Below, piece by piece: positions 11,128 to 20,431 of a stretch of DNA of 64,000 nucleotides. Numbering within the stretch: position 1 is the stretch's first letter; every line of letters starts with the position of its first letter. The position numbers and the translations under genes were made by a program. Below the pieces are notes generated by a model. The model was not told the origin of the DNA, searched no databases, and saw only the letters and a program-made list of their open reading frames with translations. Origin of the DNA: Bacteroidota bacterium (GTDB lineage Bacteria; Bacteroidota; Bacteroidia; Chitinophagales; Saprospiraceae); NCBI GenBank assembly GCA_029572935.1, contig JAKQHM010000056.1, positions 62,001-126,000 of the forward strand, given 5' to 3'.

Positions 11128-11859
11128 ATGTCTGTTGAAAATAAACAAATAACAAAAAAGATACTGATCACAGGAGCCAGCAAGGGAATTGGAAAGGCCA
11201 TTGCCCAAAGAGCCGCTGAAGAAGGACACGATCTGATCCTCACAGCCAGGAATTCTCTGGAGCTAGCCGGTCTGAAAACGGAAATCCAACATCAGGCCAA
11301 ACACCTGCAGGTCGATATCTTTCCATCAGACCTGAGTACCCGTGAGGGAACAAAAAAATTGATTGAGCACATGGTACAGCATCATAAGGACCTGGATGTT
11401 CTGGTCAACAATGCAGGCATCTTTACGCCCGGACTCATTCAGAATGGGAGCGAAGAGGATTTTGAGTTAATGATGCAGGTTAATTTTTATGCTGTCTTTC
11501 ACCTCACCAGGGGGCTGCTGCCTGCCATGATCAGTCGCAGCAAAGGTCAGATCATCAATATTTGCTCCATTGCGGGTCAGGATCCCTATCCCAGAGCCGG
11601 TCTGTACAGCATCACAAAATTTGCCATGCAGGGATTCAGTCGCTGCCTGAGGGATGAACTGAAAGACAAAGGCATCAAGGTCACTACCGTGTATCCAGGT
11701 GCGACCTGGTCAAATTCCTGGTCAGGTGCAGACCTTCCAGAATCCAGAATCATGCAGGCATCTGATGTAGCCGAATGTGTGATTTCTTCGATCCGACTGA
11801 GTGATTCTGCCGTTCTGGAAGAATTGGTGTTGAGACCACAATTGGGAGACCTGCCATGA
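11128..11859 (+). CDS. Short-chain dehydrogenase/reductase
   Basis: ILITGASKGIGKAIAQRAAEEGHDLILTAR...LVNNAGIFTPG...YSITKFAMQG. Confidence 0.9.
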   Translation: MSVENKQITKKILITGASKGIGKAIAQRAAEEGHDLILTARNSLELAGLKTEIQHQAKHLQVDIFPSDLSTREGTKKLIEHMVQHHKDLDVLVNNAGIFTPGLIQNGSEEDFELMMQVNFYAVFHLTRGLLPAMISRSKGQIINICSIAGQDPYPRAGLYSITKFAMQGFSRCLRDELKDKGIKVTTVYPGATWSNSWSGADLPESRIMQASDVAECVISSIRLSDSAVLEELVLRPQLGDLP

Positions 11860-12518
11860 ATGAGCATCCTTTTATCAAATTGGATCACGAAATCCTGGAG
11901 CCCACTGAGATGCTGTGTCGGGCACGCGACTTTTATTCCTTGATGAATCGTAGAAGGAGTGTTCGGTTTTTTTCAGATCGGGATATTCCGGATGAGCTGC
12001 TTGAATGGACCATCCGCACGGCCGGTACCGCGCCTTCAGGTGCCAACAAGCAGCCCTGGACCTTTTGTCTGGTGCGGGATCCTGAGATCAAAAAGCAAAT
12101 CAGGGAAGCTGCCGAAAAAGAGGAATACGAAAGTTATCAATCCCGAATGTCGCAGGAATGGCTGGAGGATCTGGCACCTTTGGGTACAGATTGGCATAAA
12201 GAATTTCTGGAAATCGCGCCGGCCCTTATCGTGGTTTTTAGAAAAACCCATGATTGGCTGGACGGTGTCAAGAAAAAAAACTATTACGTGCAGGAATCTG
12301 TTGGAATCGCATGCGGATTTTTACTGGCGGCCCTTCACCAGGCAGGCCTGGTTGCCCTGACCCACACTCCCAGTCCCATGAATTTCTTACAGGAAATACT
12401 ACAGCGCCCTGAAAACGAAAAACCCTATTTGCTGATCCCGGTGGGTTATCCTGCTCAGGAAGCCGTGGTTCCTGATATCCGTCGCAAGAGTCTTGATGAA
12501 ATAATGATCCGATACTGA
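11856..12518 (+). CDS. Nitroreductase-family protein
   Basis: NRRRSVRFFSDRDIPDELLEWTIRTAGTAPSGANKQPWTF...VGIACGFLLAALHQAGLVALTHTPSPM; start overlaps the SDR stop (ATGA). Confidence 0.9.
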   Translation: MNEHPFIKLDHEILEPTEMLCRARDFYSLMNRRRSVRFFSDRDIPDELLEWTIRTAGTAPSGANKQPWTFCLVRDPEIKKQIREAAEKEEYESYQSRMSQEWLEDLAPLGTDWHKEFLEIAPALIVVFRKTHDWLDGVKKKNYYVQESVGIACGFLLAALHQAGLVALTHTPSPMNFLQEILQRPENEKPYLLIPVGYPAQEAVVPDIRRKSLDEIMIRY

Positions 12519-13447
12519 TGGCTGCCCTGGAGGTTCAAGCTGTTCATACCTTCACTGGTCACAGGGGTTCCGTCTATGTCCTGTCTGAAGCCGAAGAGGA
12601 AAATACATTTTACAGCAGCGGGAGTGATGGAACCCTGGTCAGATGGGACCTCGATCGTCCGGAACAAGGACTTGCGGTGGCCCAAATGGATGATGCAGTC
12701 TTTTCGATGTGCAGGGATCCACATTCAAAGTCCCTTTATGCAGGAACCCAAAAGGGTTTTCTCTACCTGATTCAGCCATCAGCAGAAATACCAGCAAGGA
12801 AATTAGTGCTGCATCGCAATTCAGTGCACAGTCTTTTGCTTTCTGATCAGAAACTGTACTCTTTTGCTGCCGATGGAATGATGGCGATTTGGGATGCGGA
12901 AACCATGGAACTCATCAAAGTAATCCAGATCAGTTCCCATAAAATCAGAGCAGCCATAAAACCACCAGGCCTGTCCAATATATTCATTTCTGATGGCGCA
13001 GGACGCATCTTTACTTACGACCCTGCCAGCGATGAAATTAAAATGATCATACAAATTGAAGGTATCAGAACTGTATTCAGCTTTCTGTATTTGCCGCTTC
13101 AGGACCTGCTTTGGATAGGCGGAATGGATGCAGTGATACACCGCTACCATCTCGCTGAAGGGATCCACAAACTGGACAGCATAAAGGCACATTGGTACAC
13201 CATCAACAGTATGGTGTACCTGGAACCTCATCCCTGGGTAGCTTCCGCAAGCAGAGATAAAAGTATCCGCATCTGGAACAAGGAGGATGGATCATTGTTA
13301 AAAGACATAGCCCCGCCCAAAGCGGGAGCACACAAACATTCTGTAAACACCCTGTTATGGAAAAAAGAACGCGGCCTTCTTCTGTCTGCCTCGGATGATG
13401 GCAGCATCAAATCCTGGAAATTTCAAACACAACATGATACTGACTGA
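12518..13447 (+). CDS. WD40 repeat beta-propeller protein
   Basis: Repeats such as SSGSDGTLVRWDL, SFAADGMMAIWDAE, ASASRDKSIRIWNK, LSASDDGSIKSWKF; start overlaps the nitroreductase stop. Confidence 0.85.
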   Translation: MAALEVQAVHTFTGHRGSVYVLSEAEEENTFYSSGSDGTLVRWDLDRPEQGLAVAQMDDAVFSMCRDPHSKSLYAGTQKGFLYLIQPSAEIPARKLVLHRNSVHSLLLSDQKLYSFAADGMMAIWDAETMELIKVIQISSHKIRAAIKPPGLSNIFISDGAGRIFTYDPASDEIKMIIQIEGIRTVFSFLYLPLQDLLWIGGMDAVIHRYHLAEGIHKLDSIKAHWYTINSMVYLEPHPWVASASRDKSIRIWNKEDGSLLKDIAPPKAGAHKHSVNTLLWKKERGLLLSASDDGSIKSWKFQTQHDTD

Positions 13448-13970
13448 CAAGAAAATACTGGAAGCCATAGCCAAGGGAGACATCCTGATTGAACCCTTCA
13501 ATCCTGAATGCCTCGGCACCAATTCCTATGATGTTCATCTGGGAAGGACCCTCGCGGTATATAAGCATAAGGAGTTGGATGCCCGAATTCACAATGAGGT
13601 GGAATATTTTGAAATTCCGGACGAAGGTTATGTACTCCAACCAGGCACCCTCTATCTGGGTGTCACGCTTGAATACACCGAAACCCATACCACGGTGCCC
13701 TTCCTGGAGGGAAAATCAAGTGTCGGAAGACTTGGCATTGACATTCACGCCACAGCAGGAAAAGGAGACGTTGGATTTTGCAACCACTGGACCCTGGAAA
13801 TCAGCTGTGTGATGCCTGTCCGGATCTACAAAGAAATGCCAATCGGCCAGTTGATCTATTTTCAGGTAGATGGTGAAATACATCACTTTTACAACCGTAA
13901 ACCGGGAGCAAAGTACAACGCGCGTTCCCCAAAACCAGTAGAAAGCATGATGTGGAAAAATAAATTCTGA
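13434..13970 (+). CDS. dcd: dCTP deaminase
   Basis: MILTDKKILEAIAKGDILIEPFNPECLGTNSYDVHLGRTL...FLEGKSSVGRLGIDIHATAGKGDVGFCNHWTLE; overlaps the WD40 gene by 14 bp. Confidence 0.93.
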   Translation: MILTDKKILEAIAKGDILIEPFNPECLGTNSYDVHLGRTLAVYKHKELDARIHNEVEYFEIPDEGYVLQPGTLYLGVTLEYTETHTTVPFLEGKSSVGRLGIDIHATAGKGDVGFCNHWTLEISCVMPVRIYKEMPIGQLIYFQVDGEIHHFYNRKPGAKYNARSPKPVESMMWKNKF

Positions 13971-14003
13971 ATGGGTTCAGATGATTGAGTAATTTTGTCT
14001 GGA

Positions 14004-14426
14004 GTGAAGAAAATAGAAAAAAGGCAATACCAAAAAGGGCTGAGAAAGGTCTCAGTCTCTGTTTTGCTTTTGACCTATTTGACATTCTGGTTTTACGGAC
14101 AATCCAACCTGCTGCACGATCACCTGCCGGATCATGACCACGAACATGTAGTGCATGATTCAAAAGCAGAATCAGACCCTTGTCACAGGAGCATCTATCA
14201 TGGCGACCTGACACAGGGCTGTAAACACGATGCACATTTGCTCAAGGACAGAAAGTCTTGTGATCTGTGTGATGCCTTGCGCAATATCCATGCCTGGCTC
14301 CCGGAACTGCCAAAACTCTATTCTCCAAAAGGCATCCATTCATGTACAGACTCATTCCGCTTTAGTGCTTTTTATGCAGAACATTCGAATCCTTCCAATA
14401 AAGGGCCCCCTGCATTTTTGATATAA
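14004..14426 (+). CDS. Small His/Cys-rich membrane-anchored protein, possible metal-binding (DUF2946-like layout)
   Basis: N-terminal TM (VSVSVLLLTYLTFWFYG), His-rich stretch LLHDHLPDHDHEHVVHD, CDLCDA motif and GPPAFLI tail. GTG start at 14004 (track start TTG 13995). TAATTTTG box at 13990. Confidence 0.6.
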   Translation: MKKIEKRQYQKGLRKVSVSVLLLTYLTFWFYGQSNLLHDHLPDHDHEHVVHDSKAESDPCHRSIYHGDLTQGCKHDAHLLKDRKSCDLCDALRNIHAWLPELPKLYSPKGIHSCTDSFRFSAFYAEHSNPSNKGPPAFLI

Positions 14427-14456
14427 AATAATTATTCTGCCCGTAATGATATGTTG

Positions 14457-14476
14457 AAACTATTTTGACATAGTTT
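14457..14476. promoter_or_regulatory. Perfect 7-bp inverted repeat, candidate operator for the lipoprotein/TonB receptor pair
   Basis: AAACTAT-TTTGAC-ATAGTTT, in the AT-rich gap upstream of the lipoprotein start at 14531. Confidence 0.5.
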
Positions 14477-14530
14477 ACTATTTTATTTATCCCATTTAAC
14501 TAATTTTTGAAATCGTCTGAAATCATTTTT

Positions 14531-15109
14531 ATGAAAAACAATTTTTTTCAAAATAAATTATTTATATTAATAGCCCTTTCAACTGTTCTGTTGTTCCAAA
14601 CAGCTTGTCACGATGATCACAATCACGATGAAGGAGAGCTCATCACCACCTTGCAATATACTCTTATAGATACAATACATAAGGATACAGTGATCTACAC
14701 CTTTCGCGATCTGGATGGCGAAGGGGGTAATGCACCTGAACTTCCAGTTACTGGAATTCTGAAGTCCAATCAACTCTATCTTGGTGAAATTAGGCTTTTG
14801 AATGAATCCGTAAATCCTCCGGAGGATATTGGAAAAGAAGTGGCAGCTGAAAATCTGGCCCATCAGTTCTTCTATCTGGTTTCCGGCTCACTTAACTTGC
14901 AGGTATTTTACGCAGACAAAGATGACAATAACCAGCGTCTGGGTTTGAAAACGACTGTATTGACAGGAGCGGCCTCAAAAGGGAACCTCCGCATCATTCT
15001 GCGACACAATCCGAATAAAAATGCCCCGGATGTAAATCTTGGAAATCCAGCCAATGCAGGTGGTGAGACGGATATCGATGTTACTTTTGAAGACGTACCA
15101 ATCCTTTGA
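14531..15109 (+). CDS. Lipoprotein with N-terminal His/Asp metal-binding-like motif
   Basis: MKNNFFQNKLFILIALSTVLLFQTACHDDHNHDEGELITTLQYTL...; lipobox followed at once by HDDHNHDEGE; next gene is a TonB receptor 3 bp downstream. Confidence 0.7.
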   Translation: MKNNFFQNKLFILIALSTVLLFQTACHDDHNHDEGELITTLQYTLIDTIHKDTVIYTFRDLDGEGGNAPELPVTGILKSNQLYLGEIRLLNESVNPPEDIGKEVAAENLAHQFFYLVSGSLNLQVFYADKDDNNQRLGLKTTVLTGAASKGNLRIILRHNPNKNAPDVNLGNPANAGGETDIDVTFEDVPIL

Positions 15110-15112
15110 TCT

Positions 15113-17416
15113 TTGTTCAGATCATTATTAATTTTTGCATTATTCTTGCCTTCATTCATTTCAGGGGCACAGTCCTGTAAGATCAGCTTAAGCGGACGGA
15201 TTTCTGACCCGCATGATGATCTGGGCCTGCAATTCGGACAGGTATACATTGAAGAGACCGGCGCCTATCGGAAAACCGATAGCGCCGGTTTTTTCCGCTT
15301 TGAAAATATGTGCCCGGGATGGTATCACCTGTATATCAGTCATCCTGGTTGTGTCAGCTCGCGGTTGTATTTTCAACTGGGAAATCGGGATACCGTCTTG
15401 TCGATCCTTTTGGAGCATCATGCCCATCTGTTGCAAACTGTAGACGTGCAGGGTGTCAGAACCGGCCATCAGAGTTCAACGCAAAATTCACTGCGCATAC
15501 AGGAATTAACAAACCTCACTGCTAAACCGCTGGGTCTGCTGCTGGAAGAATTCAATGGTGTCAACTCGATCAAAAACGGAGGCAACATTTCCAAACCGGT
15601 CATACATGGCATGAGCGGCAACAGGATTGGCATACTGACACAGGGCGTCCAATTGGCCAGTCAGCAATGGGGTGCCGATCACGCTCCGGAGATTGATCCG
15701 TTCGGCTCGCAAATCATCACGGTCATCAAAGGTGCTGACGCCGTGGCCTATGGCGGCAATCATCTGGGAGGAATTGTATTGCTGGATCAGGAAAAAATCA
15801 ACCACGATCCGCATTTGCACGGTAGCCATGTCCTTTCCTATCAGAGCAACGGAAACGTATTATCGTGGAATTCCCGGATTGAAAAATCATCCCGCCTTTT
15901 TGACTGGAGGACCAGTTTTTCATCGAAAATAGGAGGAGATCTCAGAAGTCCGTCTTACTACCTGAGCAACACCGGCATCCGGGAGTATTCAGGAAATTTG
16001 TACCTGTATCGTGCAAAAGGAAGTTCCCTGGTGCTTAAAAATTTCTTCAGTTTGTATCACGCCCAACTGGGCGTTCTGAGAGGATCTCATATCGGAAATC
16101 TCACCGACCTGGAGGATGCGATCGGCAGAGCGGTACCCTTTTTTACGAAACCCGATTTCAGCTATCGGATTGAATCGCCTTCTCAGGTAGTCAGTCATAT
16201 TTTCAACAAGTTTACACGACAAAAGCAAACAGAAACCAGTTTTTCGGAATTCAATATTTCAGCTCAGTTAAACCGCAGGCAGGAATTTGATGTCCGCAGG
16301 GTACGTTTTCAGGACGCACCGGCTCTGGACTTGCTTTTGCAATCCTGGTTGCTGGAATACAAATACAAAAAAACCGAAAAAAAATTAGAATGGCAGGCCG
16401 GTACCCAACATAAAGTAAACTACAATTACAACGTACCCGGCAGTTCCTCATTTCCGCTTATTCCGGATTATTTTCTTTTTAACCCGGGCCTGTTTGGTCA
16501 GTTGAAGCTGAGATCAGGATCCTGGACCTATGAGGCCGGCACTCGTTACGAAGTGAATTATTTTTCAGCAAACCTGATTTCGAGAAATGCCCTGGAACCC
16601 AGCCAGACAAAGAATCATTTATTTCATGTATTCAACTCTGTTTTTGGTGCTATGGTCAGTCCCGCAAAAGGTTGGAGTATGAAAATCCAAACCGGTGTGG
16701 CGGGCAGATCACCCGAAATGAATGAACTCTACTCCAATGGTCTGCATCAGTCCGTTGCGGGAATTGAAGAGGGCAACAAAAACTTAAATCCAGAATATTC
16801 CTTCAAAACACTTTTCACCCATTCACTGAATCCAACTGAATCCTGGACCTTTGAATTGACACCCTACTTTCAATACATCAGAGATTACATTTACCTCGAA
16901 CCACAAAATACCTATCGACTCACCATCCGGGGCGCCTTTCCTGTGTTTTCCTATCGTCAGACCGATGTGTGGGTATACGGACTCGACCTGACCCACAGAC
17001 TAGAGCTGGGACATGACTGGCAATGGATCTCCAGACTCTCCTATGTCAATATTATGAGGAGGGACGATGGCAGCACACTGGTCGGAACACCGGCACCACA
17101 GATTTTCAACAGTATAAGTTACCATCTTCCTGCATTCAAAAAGAACACTCATTCCAAAATCAGTATCAACGGTCGATACGTATTCGAAAGAACCAATGTG
17201 GCGGATTCCACCGATTTCCTGGATCCTCCCCCAGCCTATTTCTTGATGGGTGCGGAATTTCAGTCCGATTTCAAGTTTTTTCATAAAAGATTTCAGTTTA
17301 TTCTGCGGGGAGAAAACCTGTTCAACCGAACTTACAGGGAATACCTGAACAGGCTCCGGTATTTTGCGGATGAAACAGGGACCAATCTGGGGGTCGTTCT
17401 TAAAATGGAAATGTAG
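15113..17416 (+). CDS. TonB-dependent receptor with N-terminal carboxypeptidase-regulatory-like domain
   Basis: Signal peptide; SGRISDPHDDLGLQFGQVYIEETGAYRKTDSAGFFRFENM (CarboxypepD_reg-like); plug domain KPVIHGMSGNRIGILTQGVQLASQQWGADHAPEIDPF; C-terminal ENLFNRTYREYLNRLRYFADETGTNLGVVLKMEM. Confidence 0.88.
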   Translation: MFRSLLIFALFLPSFISGAQSCKISLSGRISDPHDDLGLQFGQVYIEETGAYRKTDSAGFFRFENMCPGWYHLYISHPGCVSSRLYFQLGNRDTVLSILLEHHAHLLQTVDVQGVRTGHQSSTQNSLRIQELTNLTAKPLGLLLEEFNGVNSIKNGGNISKPVIHGMSGNRIGILTQGVQLASQQWGADHAPEIDPFGSQIITVIKGADAVAYGGNHLGGIVLLDQEKINHDPHLHGSHVLSYQSNGNVLSWNSRIEKSSRLFDWRTSFSSKIGGDLRSPSYYLSNTGIREYSGNLYLYRAKGSSLVLKNFFSLYHAQLGVLRGSHIGNLTDLEDAIGRAVPFFTKPDFSYRIESPSQVVSHIFNKFTRQKQTETSFSEFNISAQLNRRQEFDVRRVRFQDAPALDLLLQSWLLEYKYKKTEKKLEWQAGTQHKVNYNYNVPGSSSFPLIPDYFLFNPGLFGQLKLRSGSWTYEAGTRYEVNYFSANLISRNALEPSQTKNHLFHVFNSVFGAMVSPAKGWSMKIQTGVAGRSPEMNELYSNGLHQSVAGIEEGNKNLNPEYSFKTLFTHSLNPTESWTFELTPYFQYIRDYIYLEPQNTYRLTIRGAFPVFSYRQTDVWVYGLDLTHRLELGHDWQWISRLSYVNIMRRDDGSTLVGTPAPQIFNSISYHLPAFKKNTHSKISINGRYVFERTNVADSTDFLDPPPAYFLMGAEFQSDFKFFHKRFQFILRGENLFNRTYREYLNRLRYFADETGTNLGVVLKMEM
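15257..15294 (+). terminator. Intragenic terminator-like hairpin in the 5' part of the TonB receptor CDS
   Basis: ACCGGCGCCTATCGG-AAAA-CCGATAGCGCCGGT followed by TTTTT (T-run 15289-15294): 14-bp stem with one bulged C, 4-nt loop. Confidence 0.55.
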
Positions 17417-17626
17417 ACTCCCGAATGGCGGTTGTCAGGAATATCTCCTGAATCAATAATGCTCATTTTTTCTTTCATCCAATTTTTAACAATGTATAAC
17501 GATCTGATCTTAAGTTATTAAAATAAAACTTCAAAAGACCAAATTTCAAAGGTTTCGGAATTCGATTTCTGGATTGCTTCTTGCATGGGAGAATGGCCGG
17601 ATTCTACCCTTTTACAGTATTAAATT

Positions 17627-17660
17627 TTTGATCCGGGTTCTTTAATTCTGCCTATCTTCG
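17627..17660 (+). promoter_or_regulatory. Candidate Bacteroidota-type promoter for the formate dehydrogenase gene
   Basis: TTTG (17627-17630), N22, TATCTTCG (17653-17660; close to TAnnTTTG), 20 bp before ATG 17680. Confidence 0.4.
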
Positions 17661-17679
17661 ACACAAAATATTTCAGCTT

Positions 17680-20430
17680 ATGAAAAGTGGACTTTTGATC
17701 ACTGAATTTCAGACTCCCGAGATACGGGTCAAAACAGCCGAAATCAATGGTAAAAAATACGAAATCAGGGATGGCGAAACCATACTCTCCTTTGTAAGAA
17801 GAAATTTCGGTAAAGATTATATCCCCACGCTTTGCGACGCGCCCAATCTGGAGGCATTCGGTTCATGCCGGGTGTGCAGTGTCGAAGTAGGACGCCCCGG
17901 TAATGGTGCCTTGCGTACAGTGGCATCTTGCCATACTCCGGTGGAGGAAAATATGATCATCGTCACGGAAAGCGAATCGATCCAGTCGCTGCGTAAAAAT
18001 ATCATCGAACTCGTACTGACCGATCATCCGCTGGATTGCCTGACCTGTGAGGTCAATGGCAACTGCGAGCTGCAGGACACTGCAGCCCGGGTTGGAATCC
18101 GCAAAGTCCGTTATCCGGAAGGAAAAAACCACCTTGACCGTGAAAAAGACCTGAGCCATCCCTATATGACCTCCGACCTTTCTAAATGCATCATGTGCTA
18201 CCGCTGTGTGCGTGCCTGCGATGAGGTCCAAGGTCAGCTCGTTTTGAGCGTGATGGGTCGAGGATTTGACAGCCAGATCATCAAGGGGTCGAATCAAAGT
18301 TTCTTTGACTCTGAATGCGTCAGTTGCGGAGCCTGTGCACAGGCTTGTCCCACTTCGGCTATTTCAGATGTCTTTCAATCCAAAGCCCTGGTGGGACAGG
18401 ATAAGGTCCGCACAGTCTGCACTTATTGTGGCGTAGGTTGCAACCTGGAAGTCAGTGTCAAAAGTGGAGAGATCCTGAGTATTCAGGCTCCCTATAATGC
18501 AGAAGTAAACAAAGGACATACCTGCCTCAAGGGTCGGTTTGCGTTTCGATTTTACAAACATCCCGACCGGATCAGGCAACCGATGATTCGCAAAAACGGT
18601 AAACTCGAACCAGTGAGTTGGGATGAAGCCTACGATTATATAGCCGGCAAACTGAAAGAGATCAAAGCCAAATACGGACCCGATGCCATTGGAGGAATCT
18701 CCTCTGCAAGATGCACCAATGAAGAAAACTATCTGATGCAGAAGTTTATCAGAGTGGTCATCGGAACCAACAACATAGACGGTTGTGCGCGTGTCTGCCA
18801 CTCGCCGACTGCTTTGGGACTGCAGCGAACTTTCGGCACGGGGGCTGCAACGAACTCCATTGAAGACATCAAGCTGGCGGATGCCATCATGATCATTGGA
18901 GCAAACCCCACAGATGGACATCCTGTGACGGGCTCCAAACTTAAGCAGCATGCGATGAAAGGGAAGACTACGATCGTCATCGATCCCCGTCGCACTGAAA
19001 TGGCAAGGTATGCCACTCATCACCTTCAACTCAGGCCTGGTACCAATGTAGCTGTGCTGAACATGATGTTGTACTACATCGTCCAGGAGGGTAAGGTGAA
19101 TCGAGAATTTGTAGATACCCGCACAGAAGGTTTTGAAGATTTTAAGAACAATCTTTTACAACTGAATATCGACGAACTGGAAGCTGTTTCGGGTGTTCCC
19201 CGTGAACAGGCACGTGCAGCAGCTCTTGCCTATGCCAGCGCAGGGAATGCCATGTGTTTCCATGGATTGGGCGTGACCGAACACTACCAGGGTACTTATA
19301 CTGTCATGCTGATTGCGGACCTTGCCATGATCACCGGTAACATCGGTAGACCGGGTGTTGGGGTGAACCCACTGCGAGGACAAAACAACGTTCAGGGAAT
19401 GGCCGATATGGGTGTGCAGCCGTATCAGGGTGCTGGATACCTCGATCTCACCGACCCGGCTGTTCTGGATAAGTATTCCAGATTCTATGGCGTCGATGTG
19501 CCCAGAGAAATCGGCTTGAAAATTCCTGAGATGTACAATGCCGCCATTGCGGGTGAGTTCAAAGCTCTTTGGGTAATGGGAGAAGATATGGCACAGTCTG
19601 ATCCCAACACCAACAAGGTAATTCAGGCTTTAAAAGAATTGGATTTGCTGGTGGTGCAGGAACTGTTTATGACAGAAACGACTGAATTTGCGCACGTCGT
19701 GCTGCCGGGTGCATCCTTCCTTGAAAAATCAGGTACATTCACCAACGGAGAACGACGAATTCAGCGCGTGCAACAGGTAGTGAAACCGGTCGGTAATGCG
19801 AAAACTGATGGACAGATCATCGTGGACATTATGAACCGCATGGGTTTCCCTCAGGCAGAATATAATCCCAAAACACTACTGGAAGAGATTTCCCAGATCG
19901 TTCCTTTCTTTGCAGGTGTCAAATGGGACGAACTCGGGGACAATGGCAAACAATGGCCGGTTTTGCCCGATGGAAGCGATACCAAGATCCTGCACAAAGA
20001 AGAATTCAAAAGAGGCAAAGGAAAATTCGTTTTCAGAGATTATGTTGAAACTCCTGAAATACTCAATCATGCAAAAGATTATCCTTACATCCTGACCACC
20101 AACCGGGTACTGGAGCACTACAATGTGGGTACCATGACGCGCAGAACCGGAAATGCTGAAATCATTCAGGAAGACATCCTGATGATCCATCCGGATGATG
20201 CCAGTCATCACCACATCGCTACCGGAGATCTGGTAGCCGTGGAATCTGCCAGGGGGGAAGTAAGTGTGCGGGCTGTGGTGACCGATGAAGTGAAACAAGG
20301 CGTGCTCAGCACTACATTCCACTTCCCCGAATTGAGACTGAACGTGGTGACCTCAGATGTGAGCGACGAGATCGCCATGTGTCCCGAGTACAAGGTCGTT
20401 TCCTGCAGGATCCGGAAAGTATCATCCTAA
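17680..20430 (+). CDS. Formate dehydrogenase alpha subunit, molybdopterin/Fe-S, Cys-type
   Basis: 916 aa; N-terminal 2Fe-2S domain (CDAPNLEAFGSCRVC), CLTCEVNGNCELQD, two 4Fe-4S motifs, CTYCGVGCNLEV, DGCARVCHSPTALGLQRTFGTGA, C-terminal molydopterin-dinucleotide-binding domain. Confidence 0.9.
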   Translation: MKSGLLITEFQTPEIRVKTAEINGKKYEIRDGETILSFVRRNFGKDYIPTLCDAPNLEAFGSCRVCSVEVGRPGNGALRTVASCHTPVEENMIIVTESESIQSLRKNIIELVLTDHPLDCLTCEVNGNCELQDTAARVGIRKVRYPEGKNHLDREKDLSHPYMTSDLSKCIMCYRCVRACDEVQGQLVLSVMGRGFDSQIIKGSNQSFFDSECVSCGACAQACPTSAISDVFQSKALVGQDKVRTVCTYCGVGCNLEVSVKSGEILSIQAPYNAEVNKGHTCLKGRFAFRFYKHPDRIRQPMIRKNGKLEPVSWDEAYDYIAGKLKEIKAKYGPDAIGGISSARCTNEENYLMQKFIRVVIGTNNIDGCARVCHSPTALGLQRTFGTGAATNSIEDIKLADAIMIIGANPTDGHPVTGSKLKQHAMKGKTTIVIDPRRTEMARYATHHLQLRPGTNVAVLNMMLYYIVQEGKVNREFVDTRTEGFEDFKNNLLQLNIDELEAVSGVPREQARAAALAYASAGNAMCFHGLGVTEHYQGTYTVMLIADLAMITGNIGRPGVGVNPLRGQNNVQGMADMGVQPYQGAGYLDLTDPAVLDKYSRFYGVDVPREIGLKIPEMYNAAIAGEFKALWVMGEDMAQSDPNTNKVIQALKELDLLVVQELFMTETTEFAHVVLPGASFLEKSGTFTNGERRIQRVQQVVKPVGNAKTDGQIIVDIMNRMGFPQAEYNPKTLLEEISQIVPFFAGVKWDELGDNGKQWPVLPDGSDTKILHKEEFKRGKGKFVFRDYVETPEILNHAKDYPYILTTNRVLEHYNVGTMTRRTGNAEIIQEDILMIHPDDASHHHIATGDLVAVESARGEVSVRAVVTDEVKQGVLSTTFHFPELRLNVVTSDVSDEIAMCPEYKVVSCRIRKVSS

Positions 20431-20431
20431 A

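Noticed and set aside
18781-18820. Possible selenocysteine site in formate dehydrogenase
   Set aside because: The frame is continuous and the expected position is Cys (RVCHSPT); no in-frame TGA.
18364-19029. 221-aa minus-strand ORF inside the formate dehydrogenase gene
   Set aside because: Shadow ORF of a well-supported 916-aa enzyme.
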